Positions 9,131-18,110 of a stretch of DNA of 64,000 nucleotides are shown here, piece by piece. The notes below the pieces were generated by a model that did not search any database, was not told the DNA's origin, and worked only from the letters and a program-made list of their open reading frames with translations. Within the stretch, counting starts at the first letter, position 1. Each line of letters opens with the position of its first letter. The translations under genes and the position numbers were made by a program. Origin of the DNA: CALLCD01 sp039196965 (lineage in GTDB: Bacteria > Pseudomonadota > Alphaproteobacteria > Caulobacterales > Hyphomonadaceae); contig JBCCUK010000022.1 of the NCBI GenBank assembly GCA_039196965.1, positions 12,056 to 76,055 of the forward strand, read 5' to 3'.

Positions 9131-10021
9131 TCACACCTTCTCGATTTCCACCACATGGGGGAAGGGGATTGAGATGCCGCCTGCGTCGAAGCCTTCTTTC
9201 ACGGCCCGCAGCAGGTCGAAGCGAACATCCCAGTAGTCCTCGGATTCGCACCAGACGCGTAATTGTATGTCCACCGAACTGTCATTGAGGCAGCTGACCC
9301 GTGTCCAGGGTTTATACTCCCCGTCGAGCACGAGTTTATGTGCGGCGGCTTCACGCTCAATGATCTGCATCGCCACGCCGATATCGTCGCCATAATCGAT
9401 GCCGAAATCAATATCGCATCGCCGAATGCCGAGAGATGAATAATTGCGGATGGTCGCCGCGCGGACATCATTATTCGTGAGGATGACTTTTATATTATCC
9501 AGGGTGCGGAGAGTGGTCTGAAATATATTCAAATCCTCAACATGGCCTTCCTCGCCATTGAGCTCCACATAATCGCCGATTTTGTACGGCCTGAGTATAA
9601 TCAGCAAAAAGCCGGCGGCGACATTGCTCATGGAGCCTTGCAGGGCAAGACCGATGGCAAGGGTCATGGCCGAGAAGACGACAAAGATGGATGCGATCTC
9701 CACGCCGAGTATGGAGACGGCGAAGAGGAAGACAGCGCCAATGATTGCGTACCGGACCGCATTGGAAATGAAGGCACCAAGCGTTGTGTCGATGCTCTTG
9801 ATTTTATCTGTCCGTTTGCGGACAGAGCGATAGACCCGACCTGCGATCCAGGATCCGATCCACAGAACAAGCCCTGCAGCGATCAGCCTTGGCGCAAAGG
9901 TGATGGACGTGTCGATGGCGACCTGCCCGTAATAGTTCGCGGTCTCGGTCAGACCTTCGCTGGTCAGATCGAAGGGCGGCGGCCCATTGCCGACTGCGGT
10001 CTCAATCTCGTCTTCAGGCAT
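9131..10021 (-). CDS. MscS-family mechanosensitive channel (second of two)
   Basis: A 296-residue small-conductance mechanosensitive channel. A first membrane helix is near residues 35-55, a second after 85, and the MscS pore helix/beta-domain signature reads 'GLALQGSMSNVAAGFLLIILRPYKIGDYVELNGEEGHVEDLNIFQT' in segments around 125-170. These channels open under hypo-osmotic stress in the inner membrane. The ATG at 10021 overlaps the stop of the upstream paralogue by 8 nt, so translational coupling is likely. The C-terminal half aligns well with the neighbouring channel ('WTRVSCLNDSSVDIQLRVWCESEDYWDVRFDLL'). Confidence 0.92.
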   Translation of the reverse strand: MPEDEIETAVGNGPPPFDLTSEGLTETANYYGQVAIDTSITFAPRLIAAGLVLWIGSWIAGRVYRSVRKRTDKIKSIDTTLGAFISNAVRYAIIGAVFLFAVSILGVEIASIFVVFSAMTLAIGLALQGSMSNVAAGFLLIILRPYKIGDYVELNGEEGHVEDLNIFQTTLRTLDNIKVILTNNDVRAATIRNYSSLGIRRCDIDFGIDYGDDIGVAMQIIEREAAAHKLVLDGEYKPWTRVSCLNDSSVDIQLRVWCESEDYWDVRFDLLRAVKEGFDAGGISIPFPHVVEIEKV

Positions 10022-10862
10022 TGATCGTTCTCTTGATGATTGTGTTGTGCTCGTAGGGAATTTCCACACCGGCGCTGTCGAAAGCAGCTTTCACGCGCTC
10101 GGAGATGTCCATCTCTATCTTTCGGTAGTCGTCTGCATCGCACCATAGACGGAGTTGCAGGATGACCGCACTGTCGCCAAGCTCAACCACCATGGCTTCT
10201 GGCGCGGGATCTGTTTGTATACGGTCATCTCCTGCGGTCACCGAGAGCAGTGCTTTCATGGCCCGGCCAATGTTGGCGTCATAGGCAATGCCGAAATCCA
10301 TATCGAGTCGGCGGTCACCAAATGCATAATAATTCTTGATTGTGTTTCCGAGGGCGTCGGAATTGGAGATGACAAGCTCGATATTATCCCTTGTGGTCAG
10401 CCTTGTAGCAAAGACGCCGAGATCTGTGACGACGCCCTTTTCATCATTCAACTGCACCTCATCACCAACGCGATAGGGGCGGAAGACGGCCAGCACGATG
10501 CCGCTTGCCACATCTCCCAGCGTGTCCTGCAAAGCAAATCCCAGAGCGATGAAGAGCGAGGCGACGATGGTCGTCAGGAAAGCCAGATTAATGTTCAACG
10601 CGGAGAGCGAGGCGATAATGACGGCGAGTGTGCCGACGAAGAGAACCACCGAGCCGAAAAACCGGGCCAGGGTCTCGTCGATGGTCTTCACTCGCGCCGA
10701 GGCTTTCACCGTGGCGTTGGATAATCGCCGGATGATTGATCGGCCGATGATGAGTATGGCTAGCGCAAGAAGAATGCTGGGGGCAAATTCAATCAGGAGG
10801 TTAGGCAGAGTTTCGAGCCGCTCGGCAAGATTCTCTGTCAGGCTGCTTACAAAATCCACCAT
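10014..10862 (-). CDS. MscS-family mechanosensitive channel (first of two)
   Basis: A 282-residue MscS channel paralogous to the next gene. Membrane helices occur near residues 20-40, 60-85 and 90-115, with the pore signature 'GFALQDTLGDVASGIVLAVFRPYRVGDEVQL' in two stretches, then 'VVTDLGVFATRLTTRDN'. I place the start at the ATG at 10862, where AAGGAGG lies very close upstream. A GTG at 10988 would add a 42-residue extension without an obvious ribosome site. Two tandem MscS genes with an 8-nt overlap suggest a duplicated pair able to form homo- or hetero-oligomers; the hetero-oligomer idea is speculation. Confidence 0.92.
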   Translation of the reverse strand: MVDFVSSLTENLAERLETLPNLLIEFAPSILLALAILIIGRSIIRRLSNATVKASARVKTIDETLARFFGSVVLFVGTLAVIIASLSALNINLAFLTTIVASLFIALGFALQDTLGDVASGIVLAVFRPYRVGDEVQLNDEKGVVTDLGVFATRLTTRDNIELVISNSDALGNTIKNYYAFGDRRLDMDFGIAYDANIGRAMKALLSVTAGDDRIQTDPAPEAMVVELGDSAVILQLRLWCDADDYRKIEMDISERVKAAFDSAGVEIPYEHNTIIKRTINA

Positions 10863-11009
10863 GCCCTCCTTCCACGGACGACTCCACCCGTCAGTAGCTT
10901 GAAACAGTTTGAGGAATCTGCCGGGGAGGTCAAGCAGGGGCAGGCAGCCGCGCTTGACGAATTGCGGCACTCCTGTTCGTGTCTTCACAAATAATAATGG
11001 AGGAAACCC

Positions 11010-11966
11010 ATGAGACTGGTCATGATCATAAGTGTGGTGGCGCTCTCAGCCTGCCTTGCCTGGCCACAGAATGAGACTGCGGAGCCCACTGCACCGGTGC
11101 CAACCAATGCAGAGCGGTTTGGCCCAGATGACCGCCTCGGTGCGTTGAACCATCTATCTGCGGAGAAAACCGCTGCGGCGGCGAAGCTGATCTCCACCGG
11201 TAAGACCTACTCCCTCGGTATGGTGACCGGCCCTGACACGCCTGCCTATGGGCCGCGGGAGTACGATGTCACCGTCTTGCAGCTGGACGATGGTACGGGC
11301 ACGCCGATAGGCGAACACCGTGCTGTCTCCAATGATGACATGGTGCGCATGTCTCTCGGGATCGGGAGCCAGATCGATGGTTTCGGTCATTTCGGCATCG
11401 AACATGTTTACTATAATGGGGTGCCGGCGGCAGATGTCGTCGCCGTGGATGGGCTGAAGCAGTTCGGCATTGAGACTCTTCCACCAATCGCCACGCGCGG
11501 TGTCCTGCTCGACATGACGAAACTGCTTGATGTTGATCCGGTTCCCGATGGGACGGTGTTCAACCGGGCCGAGATTGACGCCGCAGCAGAGGCAGCAGGC
11601 GTGACGATTGAAGCTGGCGATGTCGTGCTTTTCCATACGGGAAAAATGGAGGCGACGGCGGGCCTGAGCGAGCTGCCACCGGGCGAGGCAGGGCCGGGAG
11701 TTGAGGGTGCGCAGTATCTCGCTGATCTCGGTGTGGTGGCCGTAGGTGCCGATAACTGGGCGCTTGAGGTCCTGCCGTTTGAAAATCCGGCGAGGCCGTT
11801 TGATGTGCACGCCACGCTGCTTGTGCGGAACGGGGTCTACATTCTGGAAAATATGGTGACTGCAGAGCTTGCCGATGATGGCGTGACCGAGTTTTTCTTC
11901 ACCCTCGGAGCGCCGCGTCTGGAGGGCACCGTTCAAGCTGTAATCAATCCCGTCGCCGTGCGGTAG
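11010..11966 (+). CDS. Cyclase-family (kynurenine formamidase-like) lipoprotein
   Basis: A 318-residue protein of the metal-dependent cyclase/kynurenine formamidase family (PF04199). The region 'SQIDGFGHFG' around residue 118 takes the place of the HxGTHxDxPxH metal motif, as in the subfamily with Trp/Ile-Asp-Gly-x-x-His. The N-terminus is a short lipoprotein signal (lipobox Leu-Ser-Ala-Cys near residue 15), so the enzyme should be anchored at the membrane and act in the periplasm. The ATG has GGAGG 7 nt upstream. The substrate is unknown; family members hydrolyse amides, lactones or arylformamines. It is divergent from the MscS pair. Confidence 0.85.
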   Translation: MRLVMIISVVALSACLAWPQNETAEPTAPVPTNAERFGPDDRLGALNHLSAEKTAAAAKLISTGKTYSLGMVTGPDTPAYGPREYDVTVLQLDDGTGTPIGEHRAVSNDDMVRMSLGIGSQIDGFGHFGIEHVYYNGVPAADVVAVDGLKQFGIETLPPIATRGVLLDMTKLLDVDPVPDGTVFNRAEIDAAAEAAGVTIEAGDVVLFHTGKMEATAGLSELPPGEAGPGVEGAQYLADLGVVAVGADNWALEVLPFENPARPFDVHATLLVRNGVYILENMVTAELADDGVTEFFFTLGAPRLEGTVQAVINPVAVR

Positions 11967-12019
11967 GTGAAGGCGTCAGTGGTCTTGCTTTAGGCCGTCT
12001 AATTTTCAGCGTTCGGCGG

Positions 12020-12916
12020 CTATCTCTCGATTTCCCTGCGATAGCGGCCGGGCGTGATGCCGGCTTTTTCCGAGAACACGGTCGTCATGTGGGACTGGCT
12101 TGCGAACCCGCAATCATAGGCGATTTCAGCAATGGTCTTGGTGCTGCCTTTGAGGAGCTTCTGTGCCCGCTCGACCCGTTTGAGGAGTATATATCTGTAT
12201 GGCGTTTCGCCCGTCGTTGCCTTGAATGCACGGGCGATCTGCAGCGGATTTCGGTCGAGCACGGAAGAGAGATCGGAGAGTGAGAAATTATGGGCGAGGT
12301 GGTCTTCAATATAGCTGTTTAGCAAGGCTAGCTCTGCTTCGGAGAGATTGCTGGTCGTTGATTTTCCCGTCCAGCCGCACTTGAAGGTCATCAGGATCTC
12401 AAGGGCTATCCGCATATTGTTGGCTTCCGCCATAACTTTCCAGCCGGATTCATGGGATGCAAATGTGCGGTTCTGTTCTTCGATCAGTCGCGCGAGCCGG
12501 GGTCGGCAGACATTTGTCAATGGCTGAACGCTCTCCAATGTCGGCAGGTTTGGATCTATTTTCGCAATCCTGTCGAAGATCGAGGTGTCGATCAGCAACA
12601 TGGTGTTGTCGACCCAGCCTTCAAAATCGTACTCCTGCCGCATGTGAGGGGGGCAAACGGTTACGTTTCCGGGAACCAGTTCGGTGGTCAGCTCTTCGCC
12701 TTCGTAGTTTGCATGCAGATGCCCGCTGCAGGTGTTTTGAAGAAGAAGTGTGACAAATGAATTGCCGGGGATTTCCGCTGTGTGAGTTCCTGTCATACCG
12801 CGCAGAGCGCGAATAAGCGGAACATCCTCCGACCCCAGAGTTTTTTCCTCTCTATTCTCTTCAACTTCACCGTCGAAATGGATCCAGTCCGTTGAGATGA
12901 CGGTATGTTCCATCAT
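12020..12916 (-). CDS. AraC-family transcriptional regulator
   Basis: A 298-residue regulator. The C-terminal 100 residues form the AraC double helix-turn-helix, with 'FSLSDLSSVLDRNPLQIARAFKATTGETPYRYIL' in two segments and the closing 'IAYDCGFASQSHMTTVFSEKAGITPGRYR'. The N-terminal ~180 residues resemble the cupin-like 'arabinose-binding-like' region of AraC regulators that control catabolic or transport genes. The start is uncertain: ATGs at 12916 and 12913 and a GTG at 12934 are all possible and none has a strong ribosome site. It lies convergent with the cyclase gene. The target is unknown. Confidence 0.87.
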   Translation of the reverse strand: MMEHTVISTDWIHFDGEVEENREEKTLGSEDVPLIRALRGMTGTHTAEIPGNSFVTLLLQNTCSGHLHANYEGEELTTELVPGNVTVCPPHMRQEYDFEGWVDNTMLLIDTSIFDRIAKIDPNLPTLESVQPLTNVCRPRLARLIEEQNRTFASHESGWKVMAEANNMRIALEILMTFKCGWTGKSTTSNLSEAELALLNSYIEDHLAHNFSLSDLSSVLDRNPLQIARAFKATTGETPYRYILLKRVERAQKLLKGSTKTIAEIAYDCGFASQSHMTTVFSEKAGITPGRYRREIER

Positions 12917-13179
12917 GCGCTTAACAAGGCGCACTCGATGATGGAAATGTACAGGCAGCTTCGTCCGGAAGCCCCGAAACGTACTTTGGTCAAATGAGAC
13001 TCCCCTTCCTCACAATTGGACGATAGCATACTCGACTGGAAAACCCTTTCAATTGCAGTCACTTTTTTCGAATTTCTGCCGAGGTGCCGCAATAATCTGA
13101 AAACCTTGAGTTTTGTCCGTTTCTCGGGGAAAATTCGGGCAATGCTGAAATCCGGGCGAAACGAGAAGGGGAGACCGAT

Positions 13180-13986
13180 ATGGCACAGCGGAAGGTTCTT
13201 ATTACGGGCGCATCAGCTGGCATCGGTGCTGAGTTCGCCCGGCAATATGCCGCCAGAGGCTGGGATGTCGCGCTGACCGCGCGCCGCAAGGAGCGGCTGG
13301 AACAGCTTGCCGAGGAGCTTGAGGGCAGTTTCAAGGTCAGCACCCTGTCGATTTCAGCCGATCTGGGCAAGCCCGGTGCCGTGGATGTCATTCTGGCCGA
13401 TATTGACGCTGCTGGGTGGCAGATAGACGGGCTTGTGAACAATGCGGGTTACGGCCTGCCTGGCACTTTCGCCAATACGAGCTGGGAGGATCAGGCCGCC
13501 TTTATGCAGGTCTTGTACATAGCGCCATGTGAGCTTGCCCATAAGTTGCTACCGGGCATGGTTGAGCGAAAGTTCGGACGGATCATTAATGTCGCCTCGC
13601 TTGCCGGATACATGCCGGGCTCTAGCGGCCACACCCTCTACGCTTCGGTGAAGGCCGGGATGATCAGGTTTTCTGAAAGTATGCAGGCCGAATCCAATGC
13701 CATGGGATGGGGCGTGAATTGTACTGCGTTATGCCCCGGCTTCACCTGGTCAGAATTCCACGATTTGAACGGAACCCGTGAGCAGACCAATAAGATGCCA
13801 GGCTGGATGTGGATGGACGCCGGGCCCGTGGTTCAGACGGGTATAGAAGCGGTGGAAACCGGTGCGCCCGTGCGGGTGCCGGGCGGGGCGAACAAGTTTC
13901 TCGCATCCCTGTCGAGGGTCCTGCCGGAGCCGGTCGCCCGGGCTATGGTGCAGGGGCAGACGAAGCAATATCGGCGGACGGAGTAG
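13180..13986 (+). CDS. Short-chain dehydrogenase/reductase
   Basis: A 268-residue classical SDR. The NAD(P)-binding TGxxxGIG motif is at residues 9-16, the NNAG motif is in 'LVNNAGYGLPG', and the catalytic Tyr154-x-x-x-Lys158 follows 'SSGHTLYASVK'. GGGGAG lies 6 nt before the ATG. Arg residues following the second strand ('ALTARRKERL') suggest NADPH preference, which is an inference. The substrate cannot be told. The last 44 nt overlap the 3' end of the convergent nuclease gene. Confidence 0.9.
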   Translation: MAQRKVLITGASAGIGAEFARQYAARGWDVALTARRKERLEQLAEELEGSFKVSTLSISADLGKPGAVDVILADIDAAGWQIDGLVNNAGYGLPGTFANTSWEDQAAFMQVLYIAPCELAHKLLPGMVERKFGRIINVASLAGYMPGSSGHTLYASVKAGMIRFSESMQAESNAMGWGVNCTALCPGFTWSEFHDLNGTREQTNKMPGWMWMDAGPVVQTGIEAVETGAPVRVPGGANKFLASLSRVLPEPVARAMVQGQTKQYRRTE

Positions 13987-14410
13987 GCCGCTCATCGCAC
14001 CAGGGGTCGCGCTCGCCGTCGCGTACGGCTTGGCCCGTTTTCAGGAGATGCTCGCCGAGGTCTGTGCCGTCATCGGTGGTGATATTAGCGACGACGCGGC
14101 CCGCATATTTGCCGAGTTTCACGTCGGTCAGGTAAAGTTCGTCGCCGACGAGATTGATCACCGTCTCCTTGGCGGCGTCGGCCTTCGCCCGTTCGGCGCG
14201 GCAGTTCGGCCGACTGATTTCTGGTGTATCGACGCCAGCGAGACGTACGGACACCTCCACGCTTTGGTTAACCCAGATATGAGCCCGGACCCGCACGGTA
14301 TCGCCATCGATGACGCGGACGACTTCGGCGGGAATCGGCCCCGGTAGTGGGTCAGCGAGGGCGGATGTCGCCATGAAGAGACTGAAAAGTGGGAGTGTAA
14401 AACAACGCAT
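13943..14410 (-). CDS. Secreted thermonuclease-like nuclease
   Basis: A 155-residue protein with a signal peptide (hydrophobic run ending 'ATSALA' before 'DPLPG') and a staphylococcal-nuclease (SNase) domain. 'VVRVIDGDTVRVRA' and 'VRLAGVDTPEI' carry the Ca-binding Asp and Arg region, and 'LGKYAGRVVANI' holds the second catalytic Arg. The product is probably periplasmic or exported and degrades DNA/RNA. Its 3' end overlaps the SDR gene by 44 nt on the opposite strand. The family is clear. Confidence 0.87.
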   Translation of the reverse strand: MRCFTLPLFSLFMATSALADPLPGPIPAEVVRVIDGDTVRVRAHIWVNQSVEVSVRLAGVDTPEISRPNCRAERAKADAAKETVINLVGDELYLTDVKLGKYAGRVVANITTDDGTDLGEHLLKTGQAVRDGERDPWCDERPTPSADIASSAPAP

Positions 14411-14589
14411 TAAGGTTACCGTATAGGAAATCTATCCTAAAATTCTACCCTGAAATAATATTTACAATCAAAAATTGCATAATGCTTTCCGCTCGAATCC
14501 CAGATTTTTCACGGAGGGATCCGACACGCTGCCGAATTTTGTCTGGAAGGTTTTATGGACCGTTAATGCGCCGCCCTTTGAGAGCCCAG

Positions 14590-15000
14590 TCAGCCCGTTT
14601 CGCGCCTGGTCGTCGGCTCAGGTAGCTTTAGAAGCCTGCGTGCTGTGCGTCGGTGGCGCTCCTGCACCTGAGCCCCAACAATGCCGAGCGCCGTCGCCAG
14701 AACTGTCGCGTCGTCTGTAAAACCGAGTCCGGCGATAATGTCCGGGACCATATCGGTGGGCAGCACAAAATAGGCGAGGGCTGCAAACAGAACGCCTTTT
14801 GCCTTCATCGGCGTATCGGGATCAATGGCGCAGTAGTAGGAGGCGACCAGATCGTCGGCAAAGGGGATACGGCCTGCCACTTTGAGCACCTTCGGCAACA
14901 ACTTTGATCGCGTTCGCCGTTCATTGCGCTCTATGACCAGCGGCAAGGATGCGGCTTCCGGATCTCCGGCGGTTTTTGCAATTGCCCTTGCGTCAGTCAT
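14590..15000 (-). CDS. YkvA-type DUF1232 membrane protein
   Basis: A 136-residue protein with the YkvA/DUF1232 signature, 'AALAYFVLPTDMVPDIIAGLGFTDDATVL' read in two parts around residues 72-101. This is a short hydrophobic segment with a conserved Pro-x-Asp-x-x-Pro-Asp. Function of the family is unknown. It is divergent from the downstream SDR, with 65 bp between the two starts. The 14411-14589 interval on its other side shows no gene. Confidence 0.85.
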   Translation of the reverse strand: MTDARAIAKTAGDPEAASLPLVIERNERRTRSKLLPKVLKVAGRIPFADDLVASYYCAIDPDTPMKAKGVLFAALAYFVLPTDMVPDIIAGLGFTDDATVLATALGIVGAQVQERHRRTARRLLKLPEPTTRRETG

Positions 15001-15065
15001 TGGCGTTGTCCTCTCGATCTTATAGATCAGCGTTCAGAAAAACACTTTCAAGGGAGATCTCACAC

Positions 15066-15848
15066 ATGCAACTCGATTCCAGTATTTCCGCCGTGGTGAC
15101 AGGCGGTGCCTCAGGTTTGGGCGAGGCGACCGCACGGCTTCTTGCGAGTCATGGCGTCAAGATCGGTATTTTTGACCTCAATGAAGAAAGAGGCGAGGCG
15201 GTTGCGTCTGACCTTGGCGGCGTCTTTGCTAAGGTAAATGTCACTTCCGATGATGAAGTCGATGCCGGGTTTGCGAAGGTCCGCGAGGCCATCGGCCAGG
15301 AGCGTATCCTTATCAATTGCGCAGGCACCGGAAACGCCGCCAAGACGGCGGGCCGGGACAAGAAAACCGGCGAGATCAAGCATTTCCCGATGAACGCGTT
15401 TGAGCTGATCATCCAGATCAATCTGATCGGGACATTCCGTTGCATTGCAAAATCGGCGGCTGGCATGCTCACCCTCGATCCATTGGAAACAGGTGAGCGA
15501 GGCGCGATCGTCAATACGGCATCGGTCGCCGCTGAAGACGGCCAGATGGGACAGGCGGCCTACTCTGCTTCGAAGGGCGGGGTCGTTGGCATGACCCTTC
15601 CGATTGCCCGGGATCTGGCCCGCGAGTTCATTCGGGTAAACACGATCCTTCCCGGCATTTTCGATACGCCGCTGATGCAGGGCGCACCGGATAATGTGAA
15701 ACAGGCGCTTGCTGCGTCGGTGCCGAACCCGGCCCGTCTTGGAAATGCTGAAGAGTATGCGTCGCTTGCCGTTGAGATGTGCCGCAATGGCTATTTCAAT
15801 GGCGAGGATGTGCGCCTTGACGGCGCGATCCGGATGGCTCCGCGGTAA
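15066..15848 (+). CDS. 3-hydroxyacyl-CoA dehydrogenase type-2-like SDR
   Basis: A 260-residue SDR resembling the HSD17B10 / 3-hydroxyacyl-CoA dehydrogenase type II group, which oxidises 3-hydroxyacyl-CoAs (including branched ones) with NAD. The cofactor loop TGGASGLG is at about residues 12-19 and an Asp after strand 2 ('GIFDLNEERG') favours NAD. The catalytic Tyr166-x-x-x-Lys170 lies in 'AAYSASKGGVVGMTLPIARDLA'. AAGGGAGA precedes the ATG. A role in fatty-acid or isoleucine breakdown is a family inference. Confidence 0.88.
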   Translation: MQLDSSISAVVTGGASGLGEATARLLASHGVKIGIFDLNEERGEAVASDLGGVFAKVNVTSDDEVDAGFAKVREAIGQERILINCAGTGNAAKTAGRDKKTGEIKHFPMNAFELIIQINLIGTFRCIAKSAAGMLTLDPLETGERGAIVNTASVAAEDGQMGQAAYSASKGGVVGMTLPIARDLAREFIRVNTILPGIFDTPLMQGAPDNVKQALAASVPNPARLGNAEEYASLAVEMCRNGYFNGEDVRLDGAIRMAPR

Positions 15849-15860
15849 GCTGCGGAGGCC

Positions 15861-16694
15861 CTAATCGGGCGGGCCGCTCTGCAGTCGCCATTGCAGGGTG
15901 AGGAATGCAAGTTCAGCGGCCATGAAGCCGACTGGCACGATGATCAGGTCGCTGATGCTCAAGCCAAGGCGCGTCAGATAACCGAACAGGTTGATGGCTG
16001 CGCCGAAGCCGAGACCTATGGCTCCGGCAAAGGCGACCTGTTGCGGGATTGGCTGAAGCCTCAGCCGCCCGCTGCTGATGGCAAGGACGATCACCCCTGC
16101 GAGGACAAGGGCGATACTGCTAATGACCAGAACCAGCTGCGGCGACAGGGCGTTCATCGGTTCGACGAGACGTCTATAGTCATCATTGCGCGGCAGGAAG
16201 ACGAGGACGAAGACGTAGACCGGGATGGTGACCAGCAAACGCAGGCCATTGGTTTGCGGTCGTGTCTGACCGGTGGGTTGTGCGGCCATCTGGGACTGTG
16301 GCGATGTGCTCGCCGCGGCGTTTCGAGCTGACATGACTTTCAACAGGATCTGATAAACGATTTCGCTGACCACAAATGCGCTCGTAACGATGATCGCGAA
16401 ATTGAGTGTGATGGCGCGGTTGGCCATCCCGTCGAAGAGATTATAGACGCCGGCAAAGGCGAGGCCGATGGCTCCCTGGTTGAGCACCCGGGTTATGGGC
16501 GGTGGTTCAGTCACGCGTTTCGAATTAACGAAGAGAATGCCCGCCGCAACAGCGACAAGCATAACTGATACGAGTAGATTTGTCCTCTGCGGGATCTGAG
16601 CGATCCGGCTGAAAAGGGGTTCCAGCGCTGGCCAGCGGGCGAGCCATCCAACAAACAGTAGATAGACAGGTATGACGATGAAAAGCCGAGTCAT
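15861..16694 (-). CDS. Internally duplicated polytopic membrane protein
   Basis: A 277-residue hydrophobic protein that I do not recognise. It is made of two homologous halves. The first (about residues 1-115) has 'IPVYLLFV', a helix 'LLVSVMLVAVAAGILF', then 'GAIGLAFAGVYNLFDG' and a last helix with 'AFVVSEIVYQILL'. The second (about 150-270) has 'IPVYVFVL', 'LVLVISSIALVLAGVIV', 'GAIGLGFGAAINLFGY' and 'GFMAAELAFLTLQ' in the same order. Each half has about four membrane spans. The start at 16694 gives a clean first helix, but its ribosome site (GGAAG directly before ATG) is poorly spaced. It is convergent with the SDR gene and divergent from the aminotransferase. Confidence 0.65.
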   Translation of the reverse strand: MTRLFIVIPVYLLFVGWLARWPALEPLFSRIAQIPQRTNLLVSVMLVAVAAGILFVNSKRVTEPPPITRVLNQGAIGLAFAGVYNLFDGMANRAITLNFAIIVTSAFVVSEIVYQILLKVMSARNAAASTSPQSQMAAQPTGQTRPQTNGLRLLVTIPVYVFVLVFLPRNDDYRRLVEPMNALSPQLVLVISSIALVLAGVIVLAISSGRLRLQPIPQQVAFAGAIGLGFGAAINLFGYLTRLGLSISDLIIVPVGFMAAELAFLTLQWRLQSGPPD

Positions 16695-16815
16695 CTTCCG
16701 GTCATGGGCGAGCTGTCGTTTGAATGCAATGGACCGATAGGGGGATTTCCTAATGGGCGATGATCCGCTTATTATGGATCCGTGAGAGAAAAATTGTCTG
16801 TGAGGATACGCGCAT

Positions 16816-18093
16816 ATGGATATGACCAATAATAAGGCCCTGCGGAAGCGGGCTGAGACCGTTCTTCCAAATGGCGTCTATGGCCATGAATCCACAATGC
16901 TGCTGCCGGAGAGCTATCCGCAATTCTTCGAGAAAGCCGAAGGGGCCTATATCTGGGATGCCGATGGCAACAAGTATCTCGATTTCATGTGCGCCTATGG
17001 GCCGAACCTGCTTGGCTATGGCGAGGAGCGCGTCAGCCGTGCTGCACTAGACCAACTTGCCAAGGGCGATGCGATGACGGGGCCGACACCTCTGATGGTC
17101 GAGCTTGCTGAAGTCATGACCGGCATGATCAGCCATGCCGACTGGGCGATGTTCTGTAAGAACGGTACCGATGCGACCACGATGGCGAAGACGGTCGCCC
17201 GCGCGCAGACCGGGAAGCGGGTCATCCTCGTGGCCGATGGATCATATCATGGGGCAGTTCCGTGGTGCACGCCGGTGCCGACGGGAGTTATCCCGGAGGA
17301 TCGAGCCTACATTCAGACCTATGAGTACAACAACGCCGACAGCCTTGCGGCAGCTGCGGCGGAGGCCGGGGACGATCTCGCGGGCATTTTTGCAACGCCG
17401 TTCAAACATGATGCGTTCACGGATCAGATGCTTCCGGACCCAGCCTATGCGAAGAAGGCGAGAGAGATCTGTGATGAAACGGGCGCGCTTCTGATCGTTG
17501 ATGACATTCGTGCAGGCTTCCGTCTGGCAAGGGATTGCAGCTGGGAGCTGATCGGTGTCCGGCCGGATCTCAGCACATGGGGGAAGAGCTTTGCCAATGG
17601 TCATCCGATTTCCGCATTGCTCGGATCGAACAGTGCGAGGGCAGGGGCTGCCTCGATTTTCGCCACCGGGTCTTTCTGGTTCTCTGCAGTTCCCATGGCG
17701 GCGGCGATCGAAACGCTCAAGATTCTTCAGGATACAGACTATCTTGAGCATATTACCGGCTTGGGGGAGTATCTCCGCAAAGGATTGGGGCAGGCTGCCG
17801 AGGAAACCGGATTTACGCTTCGCCAGACCGGCCCGGCACAAATGCCACTATTCCTGTTTGAGGACGATCCTGACTTCCGGATCGGGTTTGCCTGGGGCGA
17901 GGCGATGCTGAAGCGGGGCGTCTACGTCCATCCCTGGCACAATATGTTCCTGTGCAGAGCAATGACGCAAGCTGACATGGACCTCACCATAGAGGCCGCG
18001 AAAGCATCTTTCCTGGAGGTGCGGGAGAAGCTTGGGCAGCTGCAACCGCACCCGCTTGTTGCCGCAATGCTGTATCAGGCGGCGGCGGAATAG
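16816..18093 (+). CDS. Class III aminotransferase (GSA-aminomutase-like)
   Basis: A 425-residue PLP enzyme of aminotransferase class III, closest in appearance to glutamate-1-semialdehyde aminomutase-like proteins. 'FCKNGTDATTMAKTVAR' binds the cofactor phosphate region, 'LLIVDDIRAGFR' carries the Asp that contacts the pyridine nitrogen, and 'TWGKSFANGHPISALLG' contains the Schiff-base Lys. The usual HemL motifs are altered (for example 'DDIRAGFR' where HemL has Asp-Glu-Val-x-x-Gly-Phe-Arg), so it is probably not HemL. GAGGA lies 9 nt before the ATG. The amino donor and product are unknown. Confidence 0.87.
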   Translation: MDMTNNKALRKRAETVLPNGVYGHESTMLLPESYPQFFEKAEGAYIWDADGNKYLDFMCAYGPNLLGYGEERVSRAALDQLAKGDAMTGPTPLMVELAEVMTGMISHADWAMFCKNGTDATTMAKTVARAQTGKRVILVADGSYHGAVPWCTPVPTGVIPEDRAYIQTYEYNNADSLAAAAAEAGDDLAGIFATPFKHDAFTDQMLPDPAYAKKAREICDETGALLIVDDIRAGFRLARDCSWELIGVRPDLSTWGKSFANGHPISALLGSNSARAGAASIFATGSFWFSAVPMAAAIETLKILQDTDYLEHITGLGEYLRKGLGQAAEETGFTLRQTGPAQMPLFLFEDDPDFRIGFAWGEAMLKRGVYVHPWHNMFLCRAMTQADMDLTIEAAKASFLEVREKLGQLQPHPLVAAMLYQAAAE

Positions 18094-18110
18094 GACTGCT
18101 CTCTGGCGGT

